The notes beneath the pieces are model-generated. The model searched no databases, was not told the DNA's origin, and worked only from the letters and a program-made list of their open reading frames with translations. Shown piece by piece: positions 9,212-18,952 of a stretch of 64,000 nt of DNA. Every line of letters starts with the position of its first letter. Positions within the stretch are counted from its first letter, which is position 1. The stretch spans positions 52,889-116,888 of the forward strand of contig CAZAEZ010000015.1 of assembly GCA_964484205.1 (NCBI GenBank), written 5' to 3'. Origin of the DNA: M3007 sp964484205. GTDB taxonomy: Bacteria; Bacteroidota; Bacteroidia; Chitinophagales; Saprospiraceae. The position numbers and the translations under genes are program-made.

Positions 9212-12200
9212 TTACCACTCCAGCACCGTCACATCGCCCTTCACCACTTCCTCCGAACCGTCGGCTAATTTTACTTTCAGGTAGTACACGTACACCCCCA
9301 ATTGTACTTTTTTGCCGCGGGTAGTGCCGTCCCAACCGGGCCAGGCGTTCGGGTCGATGGCGTTGTTCCACTGGTATTGCAAATTGCCCCAGCGGTCGAA
9401 CACCTGCACGTCGGTGATCTCCAGCACGGAAGCACCGGCATTCACCACCCAGAAGTCGTTCACCCCGTCGTTGTTCGGACTGAATACGTTCGGCACGTAC
9501 AGGGCCAGCGATTTATCCACCGACACCCGGATCGTGGCCTGTGCCGTACAGCCGAAAGTATCCACGATGGTTACAGTGATCTGCTGAAAATCTTTTGGCG
9601 CCCAGGTCTGCACCAGGCAATTGGCGCAGCTGGTGTCGGGCAACGGCTGCCAGCTCAGGCTGGCCCAGTTGTTCAAATTAGTGGTTGCTTCGATTTGCAG
9701 GGTACTTCCCAGCAAAACCGTCGTATCGGAAGGCAGCGCAATGGTCGGCGCCGGCGGCAACGTCACCAGGATCGTGGAGTCGACCGTGCAGCCGTTGGCA
9801 TCGGTCAGGCTGATCGTGTGGGCGCCCGAACTGATGGATGGCATCGAGCCGGTCAGCACGTTCCCATCGAGCAACAGGGTGTACGGCGATACGCCACCGG
9901 CCGCGCTGATGGTTGCATCGGCGAGCGTATCCCCGCAGTCCACCAGGTCGAGCGCGAGCACAAAGTCCAGCGGGGGCGGGGCAATCGCCTGGGCCGAGGT
10001 AGTGCCGGTACAGCCGTTGGCGTCGGTGAGGGTTAGCGTGTAGGTTCCGGCGCTGAGGTTGTTCAAATCCGGGGTAGTTGCGCTGTTGCTCCAGTTAAAC
10101 TGGTAAGGCGGTGTGCCGCCGGAGCTTGTACTGGTGATGGCGCCGTCGGCCGAACCGTTGCAGCTCAGGGCAAAACCGTTGAAGGCCGGCACCGGGTTGG
10201 CGGCCAGGCTGATGCCCGGAGGGGCTGTCAGGGTGACGGTCGCTGTAGACGTGGCCTGGTTGTTCAGGTCGGTGACCGTGACGGTGTAATTGCCTGCCGG
10301 CAAATTTTGTATGAGCGCAGGGTTGTTCGGGTCGGTGATTTGCCCCGTGCCCGAGTTGCCCAGGTTGTTTTCCCAGTCGTATTGCAAGGGTGGCTGGCCG
10401 TTCAGAATTTGAATGCTGAAGGCTCCGTCCGATCCGTCGGCGCAATTCAGGTTTGTCCCAAGCACCGACAGCACCGGGCCGCAGGCCGCCGCGTCGTACA
10501 GTACTTCGGAGATCAGCACCGAGTCGCAGCCAAACTGGTTGGGCAATACCGTCACAAAAGTGCCCGCCTGGCTGGGGTCGCAGGTAAACGAGCTGACCGT
10601 CAGCGTATCGCTGGCGCTAAGCGTCAGGGTGGTCACCACGATGGAATCGCAGCCGTCGGAGCCGGTGTAGGTGATCTGCGTGGTGCCTGCCGAGTCGGGG
10701 TCGCAGGTGGAACCGCTGAGGAAGGTAATGTTGATCAGGCTGGGATCGAAGTTGACGGTGGTCACGATTGTCGAGTCGCAGCCGAACTGGTTGGTCCAGC
10801 TTTGGGTAAACACCCCGGCGCTCATGGAATCGCAGGTAAACACCGTCTGGTAGACGGTGTCGGCGGGCAGCAGCGAGGTGGTGGTAATAATGAGCGAATC
10901 ACAACCCGCCTGATTGGTGAGCAGCAATTCAGAAATGCCCGCCTGATTCGGATCGCAAGTAGACGCCGTCTGGTAGACGGTGTCGGCAAGAATCAACGAA
11001 GTTNNNNNNNNNNNNNNNNNNNNNNNNNNNNNNNNNNNNNNNNNNNNNNNNNNNNNNNNNNNNNNNNNNNNNNNNNNNNNNNNNNNNNNNNNNNNNNNNN
11101 NNNTAGTTCCCACCATGTCAGGATCGCAAGTAGACGCCGTCTGGTAGACGGTGTCGGCCGGAACAAAGCTGGTAATCATGATGACCAGCGAATCGCAGCC
11201 GTCGGAGCCCGGATACAGCATTTCCACCACGCCGGCCTGGTTGGCATCGCAGGTGCTGAAATTCAGCAGGGTGGTGTCCACGGCTGCCGGATCGTAAATC
11301 ACCGTGGTAGTGACGATCGAATCGCAGCCAAACTGGTTCATGAGGTTTTCAACAAACACACCTGCCTGCGTTTGATCGCAGGTAAATTCCGTCAGGTCGA
11401 CAATATTCGAAGGCGCCAACGTCGTAACGGTGGTGACAATGCTGTCGCAACCGAACTGGTTTTGCAAATTCTGAACGACCGTACCCGTATCGACGGGGCT
11501 GCAACTCGTTTCCATCAAGTTGAGCGTATCCGGTTGATTGACGGTTACGGTAATTTCCGAGGTGCCGGTACAGGAAAATGCGTTGGTCACGGTGACGGTG
11601 TAACTCGTGGTATTCGCCGGGCTGACATTCACGGTGGCCGTGTTGCCCGCATTGCTCCAGGCATAGCTGCCGCCGCCGGTAGCCGTGAGCGTGGTGCCCT
11701 GGCCGGCGCACAAACTGGTGTTTCCATTGATCGTTACCACGGGCGCCTGATCGACGTCCACCAATACCGAAGCTGCCCGGAAACAGCCAAAACTGTTGGA
11801 AATGACAACCACGTAGGTGGTTGGTACCGTGGGGCCGACGGTGATGGCAGCCGTGGTGTCGCCGTTGTCCCATTCGTACAGCAGCCCGCCGGTGGCGGTA
11901 AGTGTGGTGCTGTCGCCTTCGCAAATGAGCAGGTCGCCGGTAATGCCGCCCATGACGGCGGGATTGACGGTGACCGTGAAACTAACCGGCGTGCCGCTGC
12001 AACTGCCCACAACCGGTGTTGCGGTGATGGTGGCAGTTTGTGGCGTTGCCACATTGGCGGCGATGAAATTGATCGTTCCGCTTCCGTTGGCCTGGAGCCC
12101 AATGGCGGGATTGTCGTTCGTCCAGTTGACCGTAGCGCCTGCCGAGGCGTTGAAACCGACCATGCTGGTGGTGTTTCCGCAGAAGGTAAAATTGTTGGGC

Positions 12201-15200
12201 TGCGCCAGGGTCGGTGCGGGGCTGACGGTGATGGTGAAGGTTTGGGGGGCGCCGGTGCAGGTGGAAAGGATGGGGCTGATAAAATTGCCAAACGCAATGG
12301 GCCCTTGCCCTGCAGGGACGGTTGCTACAACAGTGTTTGTGGCTGTTTCAATCACAGAGACATTGCCATTGATAAAATTGGCTACGTACACGTAATTACC
12401 ATCAGGTGAAATACTTACCCCACGTGGGCTGATGCCAACTCCTATGGTGGCTATGACCATATTAGTGGCTGCATCAATCACCGAAACATTATCGGAACCC
12501 TGACTGGCAACATAAATAAAACTGCCGTCCGGACTTACACACAACCCGATTGGCGTGGCCCCCACTGGTATGGTGGCAATTACAGTAAGAGAAACAGCAT
12601 CAATCACCGAAACATCATCAGAGAATTCATTGGAAATATAAATGCGGCTGCCGTCGGGGCTGAGTGCCAAACCGTAAGCGCCTGTGGTGCCCAATGGCAC
12701 TGTGGTCAGCACTGTATTCGTTCCCGCATCGATCACTGCCAGCCGGTTAAATCCAAATTCTGCAACATAAACCCGGCTGCCATCGGGGCTGACTGCCAAT
12801 CCGCGCGGCTGACTGACACCGGTAATGGTTGCAATAACCGTATTTGCAGCGGCGTCAATGACGGATATTGTTCCGTCGAAGACACTGGAAACGTACACCC
12901 GGCTGCCATCCGGACTGACACAAATGCCGGTAGGGCCATTGCCGACGGGTATCGTTGCAATCACCGTATTGGTCGTGGCATCAATTACGGATACATCATC
13001 AGAAATCCAGTTGGCAACATACACCCGGGTGCCGTTCGGACTGACGCTCACGGGCTGTGGGGTGTCACCCACCGGGATGGTTGCCACCAGGGTATTCGTT
13101 GCCAGATCAATTACGGTAACATCATCGGAACCAAAATTGGTGATATACGCAAACCCGCTCAGCCCCCCCTCCGGCGTCACGGTGATCGTTGCCGTTTCGG
13201 GCATGGTTACGTTGGCCGACAGGATGTGGATATCGCCGGTGCCGCTGGCCGGCAGGCCGATTGCGGGGTTGTCGTTCGTCCAGGAAAAGGTCGGGTTGCC
13301 CGTGCCGGAAAACAGCACATGGATTGAATCGCCCACACAAACGGCCTGATCGCCGGGGTTGTTCACGCTCACGCCGGGGCTCACGCTGATGGTGAACGTC
13401 ACGGGAATGCCCGGGCAGTTGCCGCCGCCTGGCGTCACGGTGATGGTGGCTGTTTCGGTGCCGGTTACCTGGGCTGAGGTGAAATCGAGGTTTCCGGTTC
13501 CGCTGACTCCCAGGCCGATCGCCGGATTGTCATTTGTCCAGGAAAAGGTGGGGTTGCCGGTTCCCGTGAAATCCACCATGACCGGTTCGCCGTTGCAAAC
13601 GCTGACGTTCCCGGGTTGATCCACGGTTGGCGCCGGGTTGACCGTGATGGTGAACGTTTGCGCAGCGCCGGAACAATTGCCGAGCACGGGCGTCACCGTG
13701 ATGGTGGCCGTTTGGGCGGAGCCCACATTGGACGCCGGGAAACTGATGTTGCCTGTTCCGCTTGCACCCAGGCCGATTGCCGGGTTGCTGTTTGTCCAGT
13801 TAAACGTGGGGTTTCCTGTGCCGGAAAAACCGACGCTGACCTGTTCGCCCGCGCAAACGGTTTGGTTTGCGGGATCAACCACCGTCGGCGCCGGGTTGAT
13901 GGTGATGGTAAACGAAACGGGCACGCCGTCGCAGCTGCCGATGGTGGGCGTGATGGTGACCGTCCCCGTTTGCGTGGTCGTCACATTGGCGGCGGTGAGG
14001 TCGATATTCCCGACGCCGTTGATCGGCAGGCCGATTGCCGGGTTGGAGTTGGTCCAGTTGAAGGTGGCGCCGTTGGTGCCGGAGAGGTTGATCAAAATGG
14101 ACTGGCCGCTGCAAATGGAAATGTTGGCAGGCTGGTTGACCGTGGGCGCCGGACTTACCGTGATGGTGAACGTTTGCGAAGCGCCGACACAGCCGTTTTC
14201 AATGGGAGTAACCGTGATCGTGCCGGTTTGTTGGTTGGCTACCAGGGGCGTGGTGTAGGCGATGCTGCCATTCCCCACGGTAGGCAGGCCGATGGCGACA
14301 TTGGTGTTGGTCCAGTTGTAGGTGGGCAGGTCGGTGCCGGTGAAATTGACGTTGACCACATCGCCGCCGCAAACGATCAGGTCTTGCGGGTCATTTACGG
14401 TTGGCGTGGGATTGATCGTGATGGTAAACGTGCGCGGCATGCCGGCGCAAGGGCCGATGACCGGCGTGACGGTGATGTTGGCCAGTTCGGGAACGACGAC
14501 CGTGGCTGCGGTAAAACTGATGGTACCGGCGCCGGAAGCGGCCAGTCCGATGGCGGGGTTGTCGTTGGTCCAGTTAAACGTTGCGCCGGGTGTTCCGGCA
14601 AACGCCACGTTGATCTGTCCGCCGCCGCAGGCATTCACATCGATCGGTTGCGTGACCAGGGGCACCGGTGTGACGGTGACGGTGAAGGTTTGCGCCGGGC
14701 CGGCGCAGCCGTTTTCCGTTGGGGTGACGGTGATGGTGCCGGTTTGTACGGCATTCACGTTGGCAGCCGTAAAGTTGATGTCGCCACTGCCCGAGGCTGC
14801 CAGTCCGATGGCCGGGTTGGAGTTGGTCCAGTTGTAGGTCGGACTGGCGCCGGTGCCGGTAAAGCTCACGGCAACGTTATCGCCGGCGCACACGGACTGG
14901 TTGGCCGGCGGGTCGAGCGTCGGTGTCGGGTTTATGGTGATGGTGAAACTGATGGCCGTGCCGGTGCAGGGTCCGATGCTTGGCGTCACGGTGATGGTGG
15001 CCGTCTGCGGCGTTGCCGGGTTGGCGGCCGTGAAGTTGATGCTGCCGGCGCCGGAAGTGGCCAGTCCGATCGCCGGATTGTCGTTGGTCCAGTTGAAGGT
15101 GGCGCCGGTTGAGCCGGTGAGGCTGACGCTGACCGGTTGGCCGCCGCAGCTGATGGTGTTGGCCGGTTGATTGACGTTGGGCGTGGGGTTGACGGTGATG

Positions 15201-17638
15201 GTAAATTGCTGGGGCGGGCTGGTGCAACCGCTGGCAGTGGTGGTTACCGAAATGGTGCCGGTTTGCACACCTGCAACGTTAGCACTGGTAAAATTGATGT
15301 TTCCGTTGCCGCTGCCGGCCAGCCCGATCGCCGTGTTGGAGTTGGTCCAGTTGTAGGTTGGATTGTTTCCGCTGCCGCTAAACATAACGCTCACCGCATC
15401 GCCGCCGCACACGGTTTGGTTGCCGGGCGGATCGACGGTCAGGCCGGGATTGATCGTGATGGTAAAACTGACGGCATTGCCGATGCAACTGCCGATCTGT
15501 GGCGTGACGGTGATGGTGGCTGTTTCGGTATTGGTAACGCCGGCGGCGGTGAAATTGAGGTTGCCGGCGCCGGAAGCCGCCAGCCCGATGGCGGTGTTGG
15601 AGTTCGTCCAGTTGAAGGTGGTGCCGGGTGGATTGCCGGTGAAGTTGACGTTCACGGTTTGTCCGCCGCAAGTGATCACGGGAGCCGGTTGGGTTACCGT
15701 AGGTGTGGGGTTGACGGTGATGGTGAAGGTTTGGGCGGGGCCGGTGCAGCCGCTTTGGGCGGGCGTGACGGTGATGGTGCCGGTTTGCGGCGTAGCTACG
15801 TTGGATGCGGTAAAATTGATGTTTCCAAAGCCGCCGCCCGACAGGCCGATGGCGGTGTTGCTGTTTGTCCAGCTGTAATTTGGGTTAAATCCCGGGCTGT
15901 TGAACGTCACCGAAACAGCTGTGCCGGCGCACACGGTTTGGTCCATCGGGTCGTCCATCACCGGGCTGGGGTTGATGGTGATGGTAAAGTTGACGGGGTT
16001 GCCGGTGCAGCTGCCCAGCGTTGGGGTGACGGTGATGGTGGCGACTTCCTGGGTGGTGACGGCAGCACTGGTGAAACTGATGTTTCCGGCGCCGGAAGCG
16101 GCCAGGCCGATGGCGGTGTTGGAATTTGTCCAGTTGAGGGTGGCGCCGGTACTGCCGCTGAGGTTCACATTGACCACCTGCCCGCCGCAGGCCGTGGCGT
16201 TGGCCGGCGTGTTGGCAGTGGGGGAGGGGTTGACGGTGATGGTGAAGGTTTGGGCGGGGCCGGTGCAGCCGTTTTCCGAAGGGGTGACGGTGATGGTGGC
16301 CGTTTGGGTGGTGGCTACGTTGGCGCTGGTGAAACTGATGTTGCCGTTGCCATTGGGGCCGAGGCCGATGGCGGGGTTGTTGTTGGTCCAGGCGTAGGTC
16401 GGGTTGCTGCTGCTGGTGAACATCACATCGACTTGTGCGCCGGCGCACACGGTTTGGTTGGGCGGATCGTCCATGCTGGTGCCGGGGTTGATCGTAATGT
16501 TGAAGCTGACCGGGGTGCTGGTGCAACCCGCCTGCGTGGGTGTGATGGTGATTTGCGCCACTTGTTGGGCCACTACGTTTGCTGCGGTGAAATTGATTGT
16601 GCCGGTGCCGGAGGCTCCCAGCCCGATGGCGGTGTTGTCGTTGGTCCAGGGGAATGTGGCGCCGGGGGAGCCGGTGATCGGGATGTTGAGCGCCTGGCCC
16701 GAGCAGGCTACAATATCGGCCGGGAGGTTGACGGTGGGGCCGGCGGTGATGGTCACGGTAAATTGTTCCTGGTCCGAACAACCTGCGGTAGTGGCGCCGT
16801 CGTAGGCGTAGAGCGTGGTGGTGGCGGTGATGATGTCACCGGGGTTGTACTGCGTGCCGGTGCCGTTGGTGCCGGTGAAGTAGGCGGCGTTTCCGCTGAG
16901 GTTGGTGCCGGTGATGGCGGGCAGGGTGTAGGAGCCGCACACGGATACGTTGGGGATAGGGTCGACGTTGGGCGGTTGAGTTGCCGGGGAGGTGGGGGGC
17001 ACGACGCAGCTGGCGTTGCCGTAGGTGTTGGTTAAGGGGAGGTAGTAATCGCCGTTGGCATTGCTCAGCAGGGCCCGGTCGTAGGTCATGGTTTGCATGC
17101 AGGTGCCGGCGATGGAAAAAATGGTGGTGCGGGGTGCTGATGGTCCATTATTTGAAAATGCTCCTGCTGTACGAGCACAGCTATTTGAAATCACGTAGAC
17201 ACATTGTCCGGCGCCACATAATGTACTGAAATTGTACATGTTGTTAACCGAATTATCGCTGATTTGCAGTACGACGATGGAGTTCGGCGGAATATCCACG
17301 CCGGGGCCCACAGCGATCAGGTTGCTGCACCCGGTGAAGGCGCCGATGTTGCCCGGTATCAGTCCGCAAGGCGTCGGATCGCCCGGGTCGTTGCCGTTGT
17401 TGGTGTTAATATCGTTGTTGATCTGCCCAAGGATGTTGTTATTGATGTCAAAATCCAGCTGAATATCAGCGGTATTAAACCCGCCGCCGGAATTAATAAT
17501 GATAAACTCATTCAACCATTCGGTCAGGCAGGCATCGACCATAATCGCTTCAACCTGCGGGCATTGTGCTTCGGCACGGTTCAGGGATAGGAAAATTAAA
17601 GCGCTCAGGAAAAAATGGGTAGCGGTTGGGTATTTCAT
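9212..17638 (-). CDS. Giant Ig/PKD-repeat surface protein with YVTN propeller, SprB-like repeats and CHU_C C-terminus
   Basis: A 2808-residue frame (length uncertain because of an internal gap) starts with a signal peptide MKYPTATHFFLSALIFLSLN. The first mature domain resembles a lamin-tail domain (EWLNEFIIINSGG). Fifteen Ig/PKD-like units of roughly 80 residues follow, carrying WTNxNxAIGL and FTITI/FTITV and strictly alternating between two subtypes. One unit contains a seven-repeat YVTN propeller. Then come PKD-like units, a series of TCDPxxAG-NQxGCDS repeats around the gap, SprB-like segments (GNYTVTVTD) and a C-terminal CHU_C domain (PNVFSPNNDGVNDFW, FDRWGN). CHU_C marks T9SS-exported adhesins of the SprB type. 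Inference: a surface adhesin or filament component. A TACCTTTG promoter box lies upstream. Frame continuity through the gap is not proven. Confidence 0.85.
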   Translation of the reverse strand: MKYPTATHFFLSALIFLSLNRAEAQCPQVEAIMVDACLTEWLNEFIIINSGGGFNTADIQLDFDINNNILGQINNDINTNNGNDPGDPTPCGLIPGNIGAFTGCSNLIAVGPGVDIPPNSIVVLQISDNSVNNMYNFSTLCGAGQCVYVISNSCARTAGAFSNNGPSAPRTTIFSIAGTCMQTMTYDRALLSNANGDYYLPLTNTYGNASCVVPPTSPATQPPNVDPIPNVSVCGSYTLPAITGTNLSGNAAYFTGTNGTGTQYNPGDIITATTTLYAYDGATTAGCSDQEQFTVTITAGPTVNLPADIVACSGQALNIPITGSPGATFPWTNDNTAIGLGASGTGTINFTAANVVAQQVAQITITPTQAGCTSTPVSFNITINPGTSMDDPPNQTVCAGAQVDVMFTSSSNPTYAWTNNNPAIGLGPNGNGNISFTSANVATTQTATITVTPSENGCTGPAQTFTITVNPSPTANTPANATACGGQVVNVNLSGSTGATLNWTNSNTAIGLAASGAGNISFTSAAVTTQEVATITVTPTLGSCTGNPVNFTITINPSPVMDDPMDQTVCAGTAVSVTFNSPGFNPNYSWTNSNTAIGLSGGGFGNINFTASNVATPQTGTITVTPAQSGCTGPAQTFTITVNPTPTVTQPAPVITCGGQTVNVNFTGNPPGTTFNWTNSNTAIGLAASGAGNLNFTAAGVTNTETATITVTPQIGSCIGNAVSFTITINPGLTVDPPGNQTVCGGDAVSVMFSGSGNNPTYNWTNSNTAIGLAGSGNGNINFTSANVAGVQTGTISVTTTASGCTSPPQQFTITVNPTPNVNQPANTISCGGQPVSVSLTGSTGATFNWTNDNPAIGLATSGAGSINFTAANPATPQTATITVTPSIGPCTGTAISFTITINPTPTLDPPANQSVCAGDNVAVSFTGTGASPTYNWTNSNPAIGLAASGSGDINFTAANVNAVQTGTITVTPTENGCAGPAQTFTVTVTPVPLVTQPIDVNACGGGQINVAFAGTPGATFNWTNDNPAIGLAASGAGTISFTAATVVVPELANITVTPVIGPCAGMPRTFTITINPTPTVNDPQDLIVCGGDVVNVNFTGTDLPTYNWTNTNVAIGLPTVGNGSIAYTTPLVANQQTGTITVTPIENGCVGASQTFTITVSPAPTVNQPANISICSGQSILINLSGTNGATFNWTNSNPAIGLPINGVGNIDLTAANVTTTQTGTVTITPTIGSCDGVPVSFTITINPAPTVVDPANQTVCAGEQVSVGFSGTGNPTFNWTNSNPAIGLGASGTGNISFPASNVGSAQTATITVTPVLGNCSGAAQTFTITVNPAPTVDQPGNVSVCNGEPVMVDFTGTGNPTFSWTNDNPAIGLGVSGTGNLDFTSAQVTGTETATITVTPGGGNCPGIPVTFTISVSPGVSVNNPGDQAVCVGDSIHVLFSGTGNPTFSWTNDNPAIGLPASGTGDIHILSANVTMPETATITVTPEGGLSGFAYITNFGSDDVTVIDLATNTLVATIPVGDTPQPVSVSPNGTRVYVANWISDDVSVIDATTNTVIATIPVGNGPTGICVSPDGSRVYVSSVFDGTISVIDAAANTVIATITGVSQPRGLAVSPDGSRVYVAEFGFNRLAVIDAGTNTVLTTVPLGTTGAYGLALSPDGSRIYISNEFSDDVSVIDAVSLTVIATIPVGATPIGLCVSPDGSFIYVASQGSDNVSVIDAATNMVIATIGVGISPRGVSISPDGNYVYVANFINGNVSVIETATNTVVATVPAGQGPIAFGNFISPILSTCTGAPQTFTITVSPAPTLAQPNNFTFCGNTTSMVGFNASAGATVNWTNDNPAIGLQANGSGTINFIAANVATPQTATITATPVVGSCSGTPVSFTVTVNPAVMGGITGDLLICEGDSTTLTATGGLLYEWDNGDTTAAITVGPTVPTTYVVVISNSFGCFRAASVLVDVDQAPVVTINGNTSLCAGQGTTLTATGGGSYAWSNAGNTATVNVSPANTTSYTVTVTNAFSCTGTSEITVTVNQPDTLNLMETSCSPVDTGTVVQNLQNQFGCDSIVTTVTTLAPSNIVDLTEFTCDQTQAGVFVENLMNQFGCDSIVTTTVIYDPAAVDTTLLNFSTCDANQAGVVEMLYPGSDGCDSLVIMITSFVPADTVYQTASTCDPDMVGTXXXXXXXXXXXXXXXXXXXXXXXXXXXXXXXXXXTSLILADTVYQTASTCDPNQAGISELLLTNQAGCDSLIITTTSLLPADTVYQTVFTCDSMSAGVFTQSWTNQFGCDSTIVTTVNFDPSLINITFLSGSTCDPDSAGTTQITYTGSDGCDSIVVTTLTLSASDTLTVSSFTCDPSQAGTFVTVLPNQFGCDSVLISEVLYDAAACGPVLSVLGTNLNCADGSDGAFSIQILNGQPPLQYDWENNLGNSGTGQITDPNNPALIQNLPAGNYTVTVTDLNNQATSTATVTLTAPPGISLAANPVPAFNGFALSCNGSADGAITSTSSGGTPPYQFNWSNSATTPDLNNLSAGTYTLTLTDANGCTGTTSAQAIAPPPLDFVLALDLVDCGDTLADATISAAGGVSPYTLLLDGNVLTGSMPSISSGAHTISLTDANGCTVDSTILVTLPPAPTIALPSDTTVLLGSTLQIEATTNLNNWASLSWQPLPDTSCANCLVQTWAPKDFQQITVTIVDTFGCTAQATIRVSVDKSLALYVPNVFSPNNDGVNDFWVVNAGASVLEITDVQVFDRWGNLQYQWNNAIDPNAWPGWDGTTRGKKVQLGVYVYYLKVKLADGSEEVVKGDVTVLEW
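11004..11103. other. Assembly gap of 100 N
   Basis: Exactly 100 undetermined bases interrupt the TCDPxxAG repeat section of the giant minus-strand gene. The round length suggests a placeholder. The flanks are near-identical copies of the repeat (both encode ADTVYQTASTCDP), which explains why assembly failed. The true length, number of repeats and reading frame across it are unknown. Confidence 0.95.
11960..16742 (-). repeat. Array of 15 alternating Ig/PKD-like units
   Basis: Fifteen units of about 80 residues lie head to tail inside the giant minus-strand gene. Odd units carry a GATxxWTN centre and end near SFTITI. Even units carry NPTYxWTN, a VCAGD-type start and end near QTFTITV. The alternation holds across the whole array, so the real period is a dimer of about 165 residues (about 490 bp). 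Even unit 14 is interrupted by the propeller. The boundaries are approximate. Confidence 0.8.
12275..13158 (-). other. YVTN seven-bladed propeller inserted within one Ig-like unit
   Basis: Seven repeats of about 42 residues carry the pattern SPDGSRVYVAN-SVIDAATNTVIATIPVG, typical of YVTN/NHL-like beta-propellers. They start right after ITVTPEGG and end right before CTGAPQTFTITV, which in every neighbouring unit are joined by only two to four residues. The DNA here is visibly more AT-rich and less repetitive than the flanking units. Confidence 0.85.
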
Positions 17639-17714
17639 AGTGCAGTGGAGGAGACTGATTGCAGAAACAGGGTGCGCCTTGGCGGAAAAATCGCAAACGA
17701 TTAAAAGAGAACGG

Positions 17715-17747
17715 CAAAGGTAGGCTTGCTCGTTTGCCCTTGGTTAA
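17715..17747 (-). promoter_or_regulatory. Candidate promoter of the giant Ig-repeat gene
   Basis: The minus strand has TACCTTTG (17715-17722), a perfect match to TAnnTTTG. It is preceded at 19 nt spacing by TTAACC (17742-17747), a partial -33 match. The -7 box is 77 nt upstream of the ATG at 17638. Confidence 0.5.
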
Positions 17748-17860
17748 TTTTGACAGGCGAAATAATGATTTCTTCACCTTGGGGGCATACAGGCAGGAGC
17801 ATTCCTGTATTTTGCGCATTGAAAATACCTGTATCTTGAGAAAAAATCTGAAACGCTGTC

Positions 17861-18583
17861 ATGCAAATTATTCCCTCTTTTGATTTAATGGGTGGCCGTT
17901 TGGTGCACCTTCGCCAGGGCGATTTTGAACAGAAAACCGAATATCCGCAAGACCCGCTCGAACTGGCGCAGGAACTGGAAGCGGCCGGTATCCGGCGCTT
18001 GCATATGATCGATGTTGATGGCGCGCGCGACGGCCGTCCGGTCAATTTGTACCTGCTGGAGCAGATTGCCGCGCGTACCCGGCTGGAGATTATTTACGGC
18101 GGTGGCCTGCGGTCGATTCCCGCGCTCCGACAGGTATGGGATGCCGGGGCGGAAATGTTCGCCGTTGGAAGTGTGGCGGTGTTGGCGCCGGACGAGTTCA
18201 GGGCCTGGGTGGAGCGCTTTGGCGCCGACCGGTTTTTGGTGGGCGCCGATGTGCGCGAGCGGAAGGTGGCCGTACATGGCTGGGTGGAGCAAACCACGCT
18301 GCCGCTGTTCGATTTTATCACCAGGCTGGAAAAACTGGGTGTGCACCAGATATCGGTAACGGATATTGAACGCGATGGCGAACTGGCCGGCCCGGCTGTA
18401 GAATTGTATAAAGAAATTCTGCTGAAATTCCCCCAGGTTCAGCTGGTAGCCAGCGGTGGAATACGCAATGTTGCCGACCTTGAAGAACTGCAATCTATGG
18501 GTTGTTCAAGTTCTATTGTCGGCAAGGCTTATTTTGAAGATAAAGTGCCGATTAAATATTTTAGTGTTTATTCTAAAACATAG
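17861..18583 (+). CDS. hisA: HisA-type phosphoribosylformimino-AICAR-ribotide isomerase
   Basis: A 240-residue (beta/alpha)8 barrel protein, the normal HisA length. The N-terminal PSFDLMGGRLVHLRQGDF matches the HisA pattern (usually IDL-GG-VRL-QGDY) with the catalytic Asp at residue 8. A second active-site region TDIERDGELAGPAVELY and phosphate-binding loops GGGLRS and ASGGIRN are present. HisA catalyses the Amadori rearrangement of ProFAR in histidine biosynthesis. No other his gene is in the window, so it is isolated here, unlike the usual operon arrangement. Ser replaces the usual Ala/Ile before the catalytic Asp, so a related isomerase is a small possibility. Start chosen at the ATG giving MQIIPSFDL. 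Cytoplasmic. Confidence 0.88.
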   Translation: MQIIPSFDLMGGRLVHLRQGDFEQKTEYPQDPLELAQELEAAGIRRLHMIDVDGARDGRPVNLYLLEQIAARTRLEIIYGGGLRSIPALRQVWDAGAEMFAVGSVAVLAPDEFRAWVERFGADRFLVGADVRERKVAVHGWVEQTTLPLFDFITRLEKLGVHQISVTDIERDGELAGPAVELYKEILLKFPQVQLVASGGIRNVADLEELQSMGCSSSIVGKAYFEDKVPIKYFSVYSKT

Positions 18584-18952
18584 AAATTTTATAGACTTTT
18601 TCTATAAAAACTATGTTTTAAATTTTTTAAAAAAATAAATAAAATTGTCTATAGAAGGAGCGGGGCGCATAGTGAGGCGGTGACTTCAAGTCACCGCCTC
18701 ACTTCGAAGGCCAGGCAGCGCTTTGCACTTCCATCCGGTCTTTCAGGTTTTGTCGGGTAGTTGCTGATACTTTTGGGTGTTTTTGAAAGGACTTGGCGGG
18801 ATTTTTGGAGTGACCTGTAATCCTGACTGCTGATTACATTCCAGGGATGGTGCGCTTTCCGGCACTTTTGTGTGCACCTTTTTTGCTTTTCAAACCGTGA
18901 GGGCCTGCACCCGGCCGTTTCCAAAACCAGAAACAGACAATCTTTTTCCGTC
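18584..18952. other. Intergenic region after hisA
   Basis: This 369-bp stretch begins with about 70 bp of strongly AT-rich sequence, then palindrome copy B at 18671-18703. The rest has no open frame with protein-like character. No confident promoter for the next gene was found. Confidence 0.5.
18671..18703. repeat. TGACT-AGTCA palindrome, copy B
   Basis: Perfect 15-bp inverted repeat AGTGAGGCGGTGACT, loop TCA, complementary right arm. It shares the AGTG end, the TGACT-3 nt-AGTCA core and the 33-bp length with copy A, while the middle of both arms is changed together. It sits between hisA and a divergently unrelated downstream gene. Confidence 0.85.

Noticed and set aside
13616..17035. Long Gly/Asp/Arg-rich plus-strand frames across the Ig-repeat array
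   Set aside because: Antisense to repeated Ig units; repetitive composition without protein-like character.
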